DNA of 52,201 nt from Clostridiales bacterium (GCA_019423635.1 JAHZBA010000012.1:1-52201), one strand, 5' to 3'. Counted from the first letter of the stretch, positions 16,282-24,605 are shown. Made by a program: numbers and translations. Notes: a model not told the origin generated them from the sequence alone.

Positions 16282-18626
16282 AGGGCCTCCTGTTCAACAT
16301 GATCGTTCATCTGTGTCTCAAGCTCGGCGCTCAGCTCTACGCCCTGTTCCAGCAGGGCAGCCGCTCTCTCCCGTTGCTCCGCAGCCAGCTTCAGCTTTTG
16401 CGCCCGCTCCTCGCCCTCGGTTTCAATCAGATGGATCAGTTCGTCCAGCTTTTCCTGGGTGCGTGCCAGTTGCTGGTCCAGGTTCACATTGAGGAGATCC
16501 CGCACGGCGCGGAGATACCCCGTTTTCATCTGGTCCAGCATATGGCGGAGGGCGGTAGTGTAGTTGTCCTGGGACGCGTCCACATAATTGAGGATTTCCT
16601 GACGCATCATGCGGCACGCCTTCTCGCTGTTTTTCTGCATCTCATCCATGAATTTCCGCTGTTTTTCGGCATACTCCTGCTCCGCCGCCAGCTGCCTCCG
16701 GCGAAGCTGCTTTGCCTCCAGCGCCAGCCGCTCAGCGGGTTTTTGGGGCTTCGGCGTGTTGTCGATCTCACTTTGCAGCCGGACCTCCTCCTCTCTCAGG
16801 CGGCCCAAAGTCTCCTCCTGGCGTCTTTTCGCGGCCTCCGCTGCCGAGTCATCCTTCACGGTCTCATAGCGCGTAATATCCTTTTTGCCAAACAAAAAGG
16901 TTCCCAAAAAGCCCAGCAACCCTCCACGTTGCTCCTTTCTGTGGACCTCCTCCTGGCGGTAGACGGGATCCGGGATCACGAAACTCTCCTGGAGATAGGC
17001 CCGCCGCTCCCGGAGGGATTTCATCTCCGCCTTTGCCGCATCCAGGTTCTTGGCGGCGATCTGCGCTTCCATGGAATCGGCCTCGAGTTCATCGGCGGAC
17101 GCCGCCATCTCGTCAATCTCCCCCTGCTTAGAGGTGCACCAGTTCTCAAACTGCTCCAAGTTGTTCTTGACGACCCCCTGGGTCAAGACCAGGGGATCCG
17201 CGGCCAGGGGGAGCTCTAGCTGGCCGGCATCCTGCCCCATGCGCTCCTCCAAATCGTTGAACCAGGCGTCATACTCCTCCTGCACGATCCGCAAGAGTGC
17301 GTCCCGCAGCGCGTCCCGCATCTGTGTGCCCAGCCGTTGGTAGCGGACGCTCAGCAGGTGCTGCAGCGTATTGGCGTACTCGGACAGCTCCTCCGTGCTG
17401 TCCATGTTCTCGATGGATGTCTCGATCTCTCTATAGACCCGGACACAGCCCGCCTCGCCGCGCTCCCGGACCTCCTGCAAGGCACGGTTTACCTCGCCGC
17501 GCAGCTCCGGTGAGATGCTTTGGCGGTCCCGCTGCAGAGCCTGGATCTCCTCGTCCAGCGAGGATTTCTGCGCCAGAAGCTCCTCGGCCGACCGGGTCTC
17601 CTCCAACAGGGTAACCTGTTTTTGAAAGTAGTCCCGTTGCTCCTTCAGAATGGACAAACACCGCTCAACTGGCCCCAAAAGCTGTTCCCGGGACCGCTCG
17701 CCCTGGGTCAGATACTGCCACAGACGATTTTCAAATTCTCCCAGTCGGGACGTGGCCTCCAGCTCACCGCGGCGCTCTTGGGTGGAGATGGTCTCGACAT
17801 TTTTGTATCTCGTGATCTCAGGATCCCGCGCCACCAGGGCGGCCTCAGCGGAAACCGGCCAGATCTCCGGCAGCGTCTGTTCCTCCGGGAACTGCTTGTG
17901 GTAGTTCTCCCGCAGCTTCTCAATGACATCCTCCACGGTCTCCTGTTCGGGATTGATGACGTCGATCATATTCAGCACGAGAAAGATGTTCCCCGACTGA
18001 CTCTTCAGGTCCCTCAGATAGGCAAAGTCCGTCCTGGAGCCGGGCTGCCGTGCGCTGAACATGAAGATGCTGGCATGAGACGCCTGGATCTGCCGCTCCG
18101 TGATCTCACGGTGATGGTCCGCAACGCCGTTGAGGCCGGGGCTGTCCACCAGCATTACACCGTCCTGCAAAAGAGGGGAGTCCAGAAACAGGTCCACATG
18201 GTCCACGCTGACGGCGACCTTTGCATCCTCCGTGTCGCCTCGGGTACTCACCACCCGCTCCAGCGCCTCCAAGGTCAGCGTTGGAATCGACTCCTGTCGG
18301 CCATCGTTGTAATAGACAATGCCCGCCTCATGATTGGGCGCCTGCGATGTATGCCGCAGGAAGTTTACCGTGGCGGTGGTCTCACTGGTGAAGGACGGCA
18401 GAATCCGCTTGTACATCAGGGCGTTTAAAAATGTGGACTTGCCCGCGCTGAACTCGCCCACCAGAACGATGCTGAACAGGCCCTCCTCTACATTGCGGCG
18501 GTAATTTGCCAGTGCCGCTGCCGTGTCGGCCATCCCCTCACGGCCCTCCAGGAATTGGATCGTCTGAGACAAGTACTCCGATACGTTTGCCTTTCGCGCG
18601 TCGTAATTTTCCTTGTATGTATTCAT
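16278..18626 (-). CDS. Dynamin-like GTPase, second of three
   Basis: This is a 782-residue large GTPase. G1 is GEFSAGKSTFLNAL, the switch threonine lies in FTSETTATV, G3 is DSPGLNG and G4 is LNMID, the most canonical of the three. A long coiled-coil stalk follows. A hydrophobic loop (GGLLGFLGTFLFGKK) precedes TRYETVKDDSA; this loop and motif recur in the first GTPase of the operon, so it is likely a membrane-inserting paddle. The ATG at 18624-18626 follows the dyn3 stop without a gap and GGAGG lies just upstream. The three GTPases differ in sequence and may form a hetero-oligomer. Confidence 0.9.
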   Translation of the reverse strand: MNTYKENYDARKANVSEYLSQTIQFLEGREGMADTAAALANYRRNVEEGLFSIVLVGEFSAGKSTFLNALMYKRILPSFTSETTATVNFLRHTSQAPNHEAGIVYYNDGRQESIPTLTLEALERVVSTRGDTEDAKVAVSVDHVDLFLDSPLLQDGVMLVDSPGLNGVADHHREITERQIQASHASIFMFSARQPGSRTDFAYLRDLKSQSGNIFLVLNMIDVINPEQETVEDVIEKLRENYHKQFPEEQTLPEIWPVSAEAALVARDPEITRYKNVETISTQERRGELEATSRLGEFENRLWQYLTQGERSREQLLGPVERCLSILKEQRDYFQKQVTLLEETRSAEELLAQKSSLDEEIQALQRDRQSISPELRGEVNRALQEVRERGEAGCVRVYREIETSIENMDSTEELSEYANTLQHLLSVRYQRLGTQMRDALRDALLRIVQEEYDAWFNDLEERMGQDAGQLELPLAADPLVLTQGVVKNNLEQFENWCTSKQGEIDEMAASADELEADSMEAQIAAKNLDAAKAEMKSLRERRAYLQESFVIPDPVYRQEEVHRKEQRGGLLGFLGTFLFGKKDITRYETVKDDSAAEAAKRRQEETLGRLREEEVRLQSEIDNTPKPQKPAERLALEAKQLRRRQLAAEQEYAEKQRKFMDEMQKNSEKACRMMRQEILNYVDASQDNYTTALRHMLDQMKTGYLRAVRDLLNVNLDQQLARTQEKLDELIHLIETEGEERAQKLKLAAEQRERAAALLEQGVELSAELETQMNDHVEQEAL

Positions 18627-20924
18627 TCAGTCGTCCTCCATCTCCTCTAATATTTTCCGCAGCTGGCTGCCGATCTCGCTCAGACTCTCAGCCTGCCGCA
18701 GGATCTCCGGACTTTTCTCCCGCATCGTCTCCTGGATCCACTGCAGCTTTTGCTCCAGGGCCCGGGTGAACCCGTCCATGGCAAGGGAGACAAACGCCTG
18801 CTCCGTCTCCTCCGCGATGGACTTCATGGTCCCCTCTGTCTCCGCCAGAACGCCGGATTCCCCCAGCAGGTACGCTTGGATCTGCTGGTGCAGGGACTTC
18901 CTGCGCAGCTCCAGGTACTCTTGGGCTGCCTGCCGCTTCTCCTGTTCCAGCTTTTCACGCTCAAGGGCGATCTTGTCTCCAAGCTGGCGGATTGCCTCCT
19001 CGATGGACCGCACTTTTGCCTGGTTCGTGTCCAGCATAGCGGACACCCTGGCCTTCTGCCGCTGGGCCGCTGCGAGCTCCTTGCTCAGTGAGTCGTTCCT
19101 GACCACGAAGGCGTTTTGGATCTCTGCCTTTCTCCGGTCCCACGTTTTCCCGGCAGAGTCATCTTTGACGGTTTTGTATCGGGTGACCTCCTTGGGCCCA
19201 AATAACCGGTCAAGGATGCCAAAACCGCCGCGATATACATAGTCTGTGTAGGATTCCCTGTGTTCGCTTGCAGCAGGGCGGCTTCCCATCCGCGCAAGAT
19301 CCCGGTCTCTCTGGGTCTCGATCTCCCTCTGCGCGCACTGCGCCGACATCTCAGCCTGCTGGACCATGCGGAGCTTGGCTTCCATCTCGGCGCCCGCATC
19401 CTGCATCTTGAGCGCCTCCTGTCTCTTTCCCGCCAGGTCGTCCTCCCATTTCCCGATCCGCCCCTGGGCCGCCTTGAAGGACGGCTGCTGGGCGGGCAGG
19501 GATTTGATGGTCAGGGACTCCAGGTCCAGTTCCTCCGTGCTTTTGATTCCGCTGTACTCGTCGATCCTGGTCAGCAGCACCTGATAGAGCGTCTGGAACT
19601 TTTGGCGGAGCCGGACATTGCCCTCCGCCAGGATTGTGCCAACCCTGTTTTCCAGCAGTCCCGGGAGCTCCTTTTCAAACTGCTCCAGCGCGGGGAGCTG
19701 GCGGATGGCGGCCATTTGCGCGTACACCTGACCTTCCAGCTCTTCGATGCTCTCCCGCAGGCTGTCGCACTCCTCCCTGCGGATATCATCTCCCCTGGCA
19801 AGGATGAAGTTTTGGAGATCCTCCCGCTGCCGCTGTTCTCCGGCGAGGATCTTCTCCCGAAGGCGCTCCAGCTTTTCCAGCGTACGCTTGTCGCGGCTGG
19901 CCTCATAGAAGTCGCGGGCCTGCTGTTCCCGCGTGGAGATGTGGTCGAGAAGGGACCGCGTCCAGTTGGCGATGGCCCGGGCGGCGCCGCTGTACTGGAT
20001 ATCGTCCATCCGTTCCTCCCGGAAGGTCTGGCCCATCAGCCGCCGGAAGTCCTCAAAGCCGGACTGCTTGTGGAGGCGGATCCGGTCCTCCGGCGTCAGA
20101 GGATTGGGACTGTCCGCGTACAGGCGCTCAATGTGCTGGTCGGCGGAGGCCAATTCCATAAGCGCTGAGACGCCGCAGATGTCGTACACGCACTCCGGAC
20201 TTTCCGCGAAGATCTTCCGGTCCAGAATTTCGCGCTGTTCCGCCAGCTTCTTGGGGACGGAATCCCCTTGGGAGGCCTGGAACTCATCGATGAAATTCTG
20301 AATGAAGATAAAGTTCTTCTGGAATTTGGCCAGGTAGGTGAGGAAAAGGATATCGCTCTCCCCCAGTCCGCTACGGGGGATCAGATAGATGCAGGCGTGG
20401 GCCTTCTGAATCAGAGCCACGGTCTGCTCCCGGTGGCCCTCCGCCATGCCGTTCAGACCCGGCGTGTCCACAAGGACGACAGGGCGGCTGAGGACCATGA
20501 AGGGAAGATAGATCTCAACAGAGGCGATCTCCTCCGGGACACGGTCCCGATACCGCTGGCTCTGGGTTGTCGTATATTCCTTCAGTTCCCCGAGATCCGG
20601 CATTAGAATCTCTCTTCCATCCCTCGTGATCACGCGCCCCGTCATGCGGCGGGGATCGTCTTCCTCTACGTTGACGATGCGGGTGACCGCCGCCGTTGTC
20701 TCCGTGGTGGCGTGCTGGAGGATATCCCGGCCGAGCATCGCATTGATAAAGGTGGATTTACCGGAGCTGAATTCCCCTACGACAGCGATCCGGAACTCGT
20801 CGTCCGACAGACGCTCCCGAAGCCGCTTCAGCTCCTCCGGGGTCCCTGGGATATCCTGCAATTCTGCCATGCCGGAGAGCTGGTCAAGAATCTCAAGCAA
20901 GTGCTCTTTTTTGTTTCTCTGCAA
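18627..20924 (-). CDS. Dynamin-like GTPase, first of three
   Basis: This is a 765-residue large GTPase. G1 is GEFSSGKSTFINAM, the switch threonine lies in ATTETTAAVT, G3 is DTPGLNG, and the G4 region reads QNFIDEF. Coiled coils follow, and a short hydrophobic loop (GGFGILDRLFG) is next to TRYKTVKDDSA, shared with the second GTPase. I choose the TTG at 20922-20924 because AGGAGG lies 7 bases upstream; the longer GTG start would include the ribosome site in the coding part. It is separated from the LRAT gene by 260 bp, so it may also have its own start of transcription, although I see no clear promoter. Confidence 0.9.
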   Translation of the reverse strand: MQRNKKEHLLEILDQLSGMAELQDIPGTPEELKRLRERLSDDEFRIAVVGEFSSGKSTFINAMLGRDILQHATTETTAAVTRIVNVEEDDPRRMTGRVITRDGREILMPDLGELKEYTTTQSQRYRDRVPEEIASVEIYLPFMVLSRPVVLVDTPGLNGMAEGHREQTVALIQKAHACIYLIPRSGLGESDILFLTYLAKFQKNFIFIQNFIDEFQASQGDSVPKKLAEQREILDRKIFAESPECVYDICGVSALMELASADQHIERLYADSPNPLTPEDRIRLHKQSGFEDFRRLMGQTFREERMDDIQYSGAARAIANWTRSLLDHISTREQQARDFYEASRDKRTLEKLERLREKILAGEQRQREDLQNFILARGDDIRREECDSLRESIEELEGQVYAQMAAIRQLPALEQFEKELPGLLENRVGTILAEGNVRLRQKFQTLYQVLLTRIDEYSGIKSTEELDLESLTIKSLPAQQPSFKAAQGRIGKWEDDLAGKRQEALKMQDAGAEMEAKLRMVQQAEMSAQCAQREIETQRDRDLARMGSRPAASEHRESYTDYVYRGGFGILDRLFGPKEVTRYKTVKDDSAGKTWDRRKAEIQNAFVVRNDSLSKELAAAQRQKARVSAMLDTNQAKVRSIEEAIRQLGDKIALEREKLEQEKRQAAQEYLELRRKSLHQQIQAYLLGESGVLAETEGTMKSIAEETEQAFVSLAMDGFTRALEQKLQWIQETMREKSPEILRQAESLSEIGSQLRKILEEMEDD

Positions 20925-21185
20925 CGCAATTCCTCCTATCACAGATATTTCTCACGCTGGTGATGTTCTCCTTACAGACCCGCCCAGCGGCATAAGCAAG
21001 ATCCGAGCGCTTCCGCGGGGCCCTTTGACGGAGATTCTGCGTGGAGAACGACTGTCCCAATCTCCATTCCATCGGTGGGATTCCCCGGATGCTCCCCACG
21101 AGAGTCCCGCTCCCGCGAAACATCCTTTCGGAGCCATCGCACGGTCATAGGAGCGGCCGATCGCGGGTCGTCCTGCACAGTGCGT
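20925..21185. other. Gap between LRAT and dynamin genes, no gene seen
   Basis: These 260 bp hold only short frames with no ribosome site. A GTGGG/CCCAC pairing around 21068-21092 is weak. No promoter with good -35 and -10 hexamers is visible on the minus strand. Such a long untranslated space inside an otherwise overlapping operon is odd and could hide a small RNA or a decayed gene. Confidence 0.4.
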
Positions 21186-21923
21186 TCAAAGGGGGGCAGC
21201 TATTCTCCCCAAGGCCCTGAGCAGCCCCTCCACCTGGTGGGACTGGTGCACCCCGGTCTTGCACCACAGGGCGAAGTGCTCGCAGTTGTTGAGGGCCAGG
21301 TCGTACGCATGCTCCCCCAGCCTGTTCCGGGCCCGCTGGATCGTCTCCTCCGGCGAGTACAGGTGATAGTCTCCGGCGTTGTTCTGGAGATCCAGCGCCC
21401 TTCGCCACACGGAGGCCGCCCCGCCCAAGTCTATCCCCGGGAACGCTCCCGCTGCGCCCGGCATCGGAACGGAGAGCTTCCCCGGTTGCCCATAGGCCTC
21501 CGGAAATACCAGCACAAAATAGGCGTCCGAATCCCCCAGAAATTTTTTCAGCGTGGAGACCCGTACCTCCGGATCCCCCATATCCCCCGCCGCGGCGGCG
21601 TACTCATAGACGCACTCCTCACTTTCGAAGATGCCGTAGTGGTCGTACAGTCCGCCGATTCGGTGGACCCCGATTACGTCCCCGTATCGCGCGTGAAGGA
21701 CGGAGGACCGCTCCGTCAGCCGCCGGAGCTTCGCCCGCATGGCTCCCTCTTCCCCCCAGGCCACCCGGACGTCATCCCCATCCAGGATCCGGCAGTGCCC
21801 GGTAAACAGGTTCCGCTGGAGAACGTATCCCCCTTGGGACACCAGCTCCTCCCAGCACACCTTGCCTCCCATGGTGGGAAAGCGAATGTTGAAATTCTCC
21901 CTGTCTCCGTCAAAAATCGACAT
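21186..21923 (-). CDS. LRAT-like (NlpC/P60-superfamily) acyltransferase or phospholipase
   Basis: This is a 245-residue protein with the catalytic layout of the LRAT/HRASLS family: YGDVIGVHRIGGLYDHYGIF with His95, and EETIQRARNRLGEHAYDLALNNCEHFALWCKTG with the nucleophile Cys214. Family members move acyl groups between lipids, or act as thiol phospholipases or peptidases. There is no signal peptide, so it is probably cytoplasmic. I use the ATG at 21921-21923 with GAGGAG 8 bases upstream. It is the first gene after the P2 promoter and leads to the three dynamin-like genes, which suggests lipid modification linked to membrane remodelling. Confidence 0.85.
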   Translation of the reverse strand: MSIFDGDRENFNIRFPTMGGKVCWEELVSQGGYVLQRNLFTGHCRILDGDDVRVAWGEEGAMRAKLRRLTERSSVLHARYGDVIGVHRIGGLYDHYGIFESEECVYEYAAAAGDMGDPEVRVSTLKKFLGDSDAYFVLVFPEAYGQPGKLSVPMPGAAGAFPGIDLGGAASVWRRALDLQNNAGDYHLYSPEETIQRARNRLGEHAYDLALNNCEHFALWCKTGVHQSHQVEGLLRALGRIAAPL

Positions 21924-21953
21924 TGCCTCGACTCCTCTCCCTGATTTTCTCCC

Positions 21954-21992
21954 ATCATAGCAGGCGAGGATGACACGCATCTGTCATTCTCA
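21954..21992 (-). promoter_or_regulatory. Promoter and inverted-repeat operator P2 (LRAT/dynamin operon)
   Basis: On the minus strand the order is TGAGAA, TGACA, 6 bases, TGTCAT (21970-21975), exactly 10 bases, then TATGAT (21954-21959) as the -10. The TGACA/TGTCA arms form a perfect inverted repeat. The upstream TGAGAA and the N10 spacing match P1, and the spacing matches P3. The -35 hexamer is absent, which points to an activator or to a repressor covering that place. Confidence 0.75.
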
Positions 21993-22003
21993 CGCTCTGC
22001 CGG

Positions 22004-23026
22004 TCAGGCGTCCTCATTTTCTCCGCTATAGAGCGCCAGCATCCCCTCCAGCGTCTGCCGCAGCTCCTCCCGCAGCGGTTTTGGAGAGAGCAGCTCCACA
22101 TACTTCCCCTGGCTCAGGATCCACATGAGGATCCCCTTGCCGTAGATCTCCGCCTCGATAACGGCGCCCTTTTCATCCCGATCCACCACCTCGGCGGTGG
22201 GCAGCCGGTCCAGGATTGCCTCCAGGGACGGCCCCGTGTAGCGAAGGCGCACCACGGACAGCTTTCCGGCGTACATGAACTGTACCCGCTTGCGGAACTC
22301 CCCCTCCTGGAACCGGCTGGCGTAGGGGATCCGGAAGCGGATCTTCATGGGGGTGCAGGAGAGAATCCGGTCCATGCGGAAGACGGCGGGGTAGTCGTAC
22401 TTGTGGGTGTAGAGGCCCAGCTCGTCGGCCCGGACGATGTAGGCGTTGAGGTAGAAGTAGTACTCGGAGAAGAGGATGGACACCGGCTCCACCACCCGTT
22501 CCACCGGCGGCTGGTCCGTCTCCCGCCGCTGGTAGCTCAGCCGCAGAAGCTCCCGGCCCTGGATGGCGGAGGCGATGTCCCACAGCGTGTCCTGGATGTC
22601 CAGGGGGTGGGACAGCTCCACGTAGTGATAGCGCTCGTTGGCGATCAGCTCCGACACCAGCTTCATGTTCTCCTGGGGCACACAGCCGGCAATCAGCTTG
22701 TCCAGCAGCGCCGCCATGTCCTCTCTCCGGAAGGCCCGGCTCTCCAGCAGGATCTTGCTCACCGCCAGGATCTCGCTGTTGGTCATGATGGGGTCCTGGG
22801 CGCCCTCCAGGACGAAGCCCTTCCTGGCTCGGTCGTACACAATCTCCGCATTGACGCCCCTCTGGGCCGCCTGCTCCGAAAAGAAGGCCCGCAGCGCGTC
22901 GATGTCCCGCTGGATGGAGCGCTCCGTCACGCCGTACTCCCCCGCGGCCTCCGCCTTGTTCACCGCCCTCCCGGCCCGCAGCTGCTCGTACAGCAGCAAG
23001 ACCCGGTCCAGCTTCCCGTTGTCCAT
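22004..23026 (-). CDS. WYL-domain transcriptional regulator
   Basis: This is a 340-residue regulator. An N-terminal winged HTH (about 5-65, AVNKAEAAGEYGVTERSIQRDIDAL) is followed by a WYL domain (about 140-230, with LRLSYQRRE and the PVSILFSEYYFYLNAYI strand) and the WCX-type C-terminal part. WYL regulators such as BrxR and CapW control defence operons by binding inverted repeats. Start is the ATG at 23024-23026 with AAGGGG upstream. It sits between the P2 operator (81 bp past its end) and the P3 operator (divergent side), and is the best candidate to bind the shared TGACA/TGTCA sites. Confidence 0.92.
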   Translation of the reverse strand: MDNGKLDRVLLLYEQLRAGRAVNKAEAAGEYGVTERSIQRDIDALRAFFSEQAAQRGVNAEIVYDRARKGFVLEGAQDPIMTNSEILAVSKILLESRAFRREDMAALLDKLIAGCVPQENMKLVSELIANERYHYVELSHPLDIQDTLWDIASAIQGRELLRLSYQRRETDQPPVERVVEPVSILFSEYYFYLNAYIVRADELGLYTHKYDYPAVFRMDRILSCTPMKIRFRIPYASRFQEGEFRKRVQFMYAGKLSVVRLRYTGPSLEAILDRLPTAEVVDRDEKGAVIEAEIYGKGILMWILSQGKYVELLSPKPLREELRQTLEGMLALYSGENEDA

Positions 23027-23056
23027 GGCTGCCGCCCCTTTCCGACAGTTTTCTCC

Positions 23057-23085
23057 ATTATATTCCCCGTCCAGGGAAAATACAA
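23057..23085 (-). promoter_or_regulatory. Sigma-A promoter of the WYL gene
   Basis: On the minus strand TTGTAT (23080-23085) and a perfect TATAAT (23057-23062) are 17 bp apart, 30 bp upstream of the start codon. This promoter lacks the TGTCAT-N10 layout of P1-P3, so the regulator itself is probably expressed at a steady level. Confidence 0.75.
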
Positions 23086-23115
23086 CCGGTAATGCGCAGG
23101 GCATTTCTTCGAGGG

Positions 23116-23148
23116 TGACACACGCCTGTCATTCCCGTTCTCTATACT
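23116..23148 (+). promoter_or_regulatory. Promoter and inverted-repeat operator P3 (GTPase operon)
   Basis: TGACA (23116-23120), 6 bases, TGTCAT (23127-23132), exactly 10 bases, then the -10 TATACT (23143-23148). Just after it come a 14-bp palindrome ATACTCCGGAGTAT (23144-23157) and a GGGCGG/CCGCCC hairpin in the leader. It faces the GTPase gene and lies 31 bp beyond the -35 of the divergent WYL promoter. Confidence 0.75.
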
Positions 23149-23196
23149 CCGGAGTATCGGGCGGAACCGCCCAATACGAACGAGGAGGAAGTCGCA

Positions 23197-24264
23197 ATGA
23201 AAGAGAACGACAAGACAACATCCGTAGGCGCGGATTTGACGGTGCTGGGGGAGCTGCTGGAGCGGGAAATTCAGGCGCGGGACTGCCCGGAGGAGGAGCG
23301 GGAGCAGATGATGGAGAAGCTCCGCCGGTTCCGGGAGGCCCGGACGAATATCGTACTGGTGGGAGCCACCGGCAGCGGGAAGAGCTCCACCATCAACGCC
23401 CTCTTCTCCTGCGGCGCGGCGGACCTGGCGGGCCCGGGCCTGCGGGAGGTGGCCAAGGTGGGTCTCACCCCGGACCCGGAGACCGACGCCATCGAGAAGT
23501 ACACCATCGGCAATCTGACGCTGTGGGACACGCCGGGCCTGGGGGACACCGCCCGGCAGGACCTGCGGAGCAAGGAGGCCATTCAGGCGCTGCTGGAGGA
23601 GACGGATGAGGGGGGCGAGCGCCTCATCGACCTGGTGCTGGTGGTCATGGACGCCTCCAGCAAGGATCTGGGCACCACCTACAGTGTGCTCAACGAGGTC
23701 ATCATCCCCGCGGTGGGGGACCCGGGACGAATCCTGGTGGCGCTGAACCAGGCGGACATCGCCATGAAGCACGGCCGCCACTGGGACTACCAGGCCAACC
23801 GCCCTGACGAGACGCTCCAGGCCTTCCTGGAGGAGAAGGTCCGGAGCGTCCGGGAGCGGATCTTGGAGGATGCCGGCGTGGAGATTGAACCCATCTGCTA
23901 CTGCGCCGGGTGCAAGGACGGAGGCGAGGTGGTGATCTCCCCCTACAACATGGCCAAGCTCCTGTATTGCATCGTGGACGCCCTGCCGGCGGAGAAGCGG
24001 ATCCCCATCCTGGAGGGGCTCAACGATGACCGGGAGACCTTCGCCCACAATGACGGAGAGATGGACTACGGCGCCTGCGTGGAGGGGGACTTCTTCGAGA
24101 CCCTGGGCAGCATGATCGGCGACGGGGCGGAGGCCGGCGCCGACCTGGGCGGGATGCTGCTGGGGCTCCCCGGCAGATTGCTGGGCGGCGTCATTGGCGG
24201 CGCCGTGGGCACCGTGGGCGGCTGCGTCATCGGGGTCCTGAATTTCCTGGAAGACTTGTTCTGA
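23197..24264 (+). CDS. GTPase with glycine-rich hydrophobic C-terminal tail
   Basis: This is a 355-residue P-loop GTPase of the type close to YfjP/YeeP and IRG/AIG1-like proteins. G1 is GATGSGKSS (56-64), G3 is WDTPGLGD (110-117) and G4 is NQAD. The last 50 residues are Gly/Ala/Leu rich (GGMLLGLPGRLLGGVIGGAVGTV) and look like a membrane-inserting hairpin. The ATG has GAGGAGG 7 bases upstream. It is the first gene after promoter P3 and so appears to share control with the dynamin and RtcB operons. A role at the membrane under stress is inferred. Confidence 0.87.
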   Translation: MKENDKTTSVGADLTVLGELLEREIQARDCPEEEREQMMEKLRRFREARTNIVLVGATGSGKSSTINALFSCGAADLAGPGLREVAKVGLTPDPETDAIEKYTIGNLTLWDTPGLGDTARQDLRSKEAIQALLEETDEGGERLIDLVLVVMDASSKDLGTTYSVLNEVIIPAVGDPGRILVALNQADIAMKHGRHWDYQANRPDETLQAFLEEKVRSVRERILEDAGVEIEPICYCAGCKDGGEVVISPYNMAKLLYCIVDALPAEKRIPILEGLNDDRETFAHNDGEMDYGACVEGDFFETLGSMIGDGAEAGADLGGMLLGLPGRLLGGVIGGAVGTVGGCVIGVLNFLEDLF

Positions 24265-24276
24265 GGGAGGCGTTTT

Positions 24277-24444
24277 ATGAAAGGCAGGCGTGAGACATCC
24301 CCCTGTGCCCGATGTCCCTATCGTCTTGGGATCATCAAGACCCTGGTCTCCCCCTGCCCCCAGTGCCGGGGAGACGGGCTTTGGATGGCGGAGGAGGTTT
24401 TGCGAAAAGCGAACGAGAGGATGAAGGGACGGGAGATACGGTGA
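24277..24444 (+). CDS. Tiny zinc-ribbon-like protein
   Basis: This 55-residue protein has two CxxC pairs (CARC at 10-13 and CPQC at 27-30) that could bind one zinc ion, followed by a basic helical tail. The ATG has GAGGGAGG 8 bases upstream and lies 12 bp after the GTPase stop, so both are on one transcript. Zinc ribbons of this size often bind nucleic acid or a protein partner. The gene is short enough to be missed by automatic callers. Confidence 0.7.
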   Translation: MKGRRETSPCARCPYRLGIIKTLVSPCPQCRGDGLWMAEEVLRKANERMKGREIR

Positions 24445-24502
24445 CGCCGGGTGCGGCGGATATTTCTTTGTCTATGGCGTATCAATTATGACACAGGGCG
24501 AC

Positions 24503-24531
24503 TTGTATTTCTTCTCTCTTCATGGTAGACT
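24503..24531 (+). promoter_or_regulatory. Probable promoter of the MNT/HEPN pair
   Basis: TTGTAT (24503-24508) and TAGACT (24526-24531) are 17 bp apart, 75 bp upstream of the nucleotidyltransferase start. The surrounding 160 bp contain no other gene. Confidence 0.5.
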
Positions 24532-24605
24532 ATCGGTACCAATGCTCGTTACGCGGGATTTCGTGTGCCAGGGAACACTATCGGGGGAAAGAAGGAGGGC
24601 GCCTT

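Noticed and set aside
20972..21178. Small minus-strand frame between LRAT and the first dynamin-like gene
   Set aside because: No ribosome site, no recognisable sequence and a composition unlike the neighbouring genes.
23116..23148. TGTCAT in P1-P3 as a normal -35 hexamer
   Set aside because: It is only 10 bp from the -10 in all three promoters, too close for a -35 with normal 16-18 bp spacing. An operator reading fits better, also because it pairs with TGACA as an inverted repeat.
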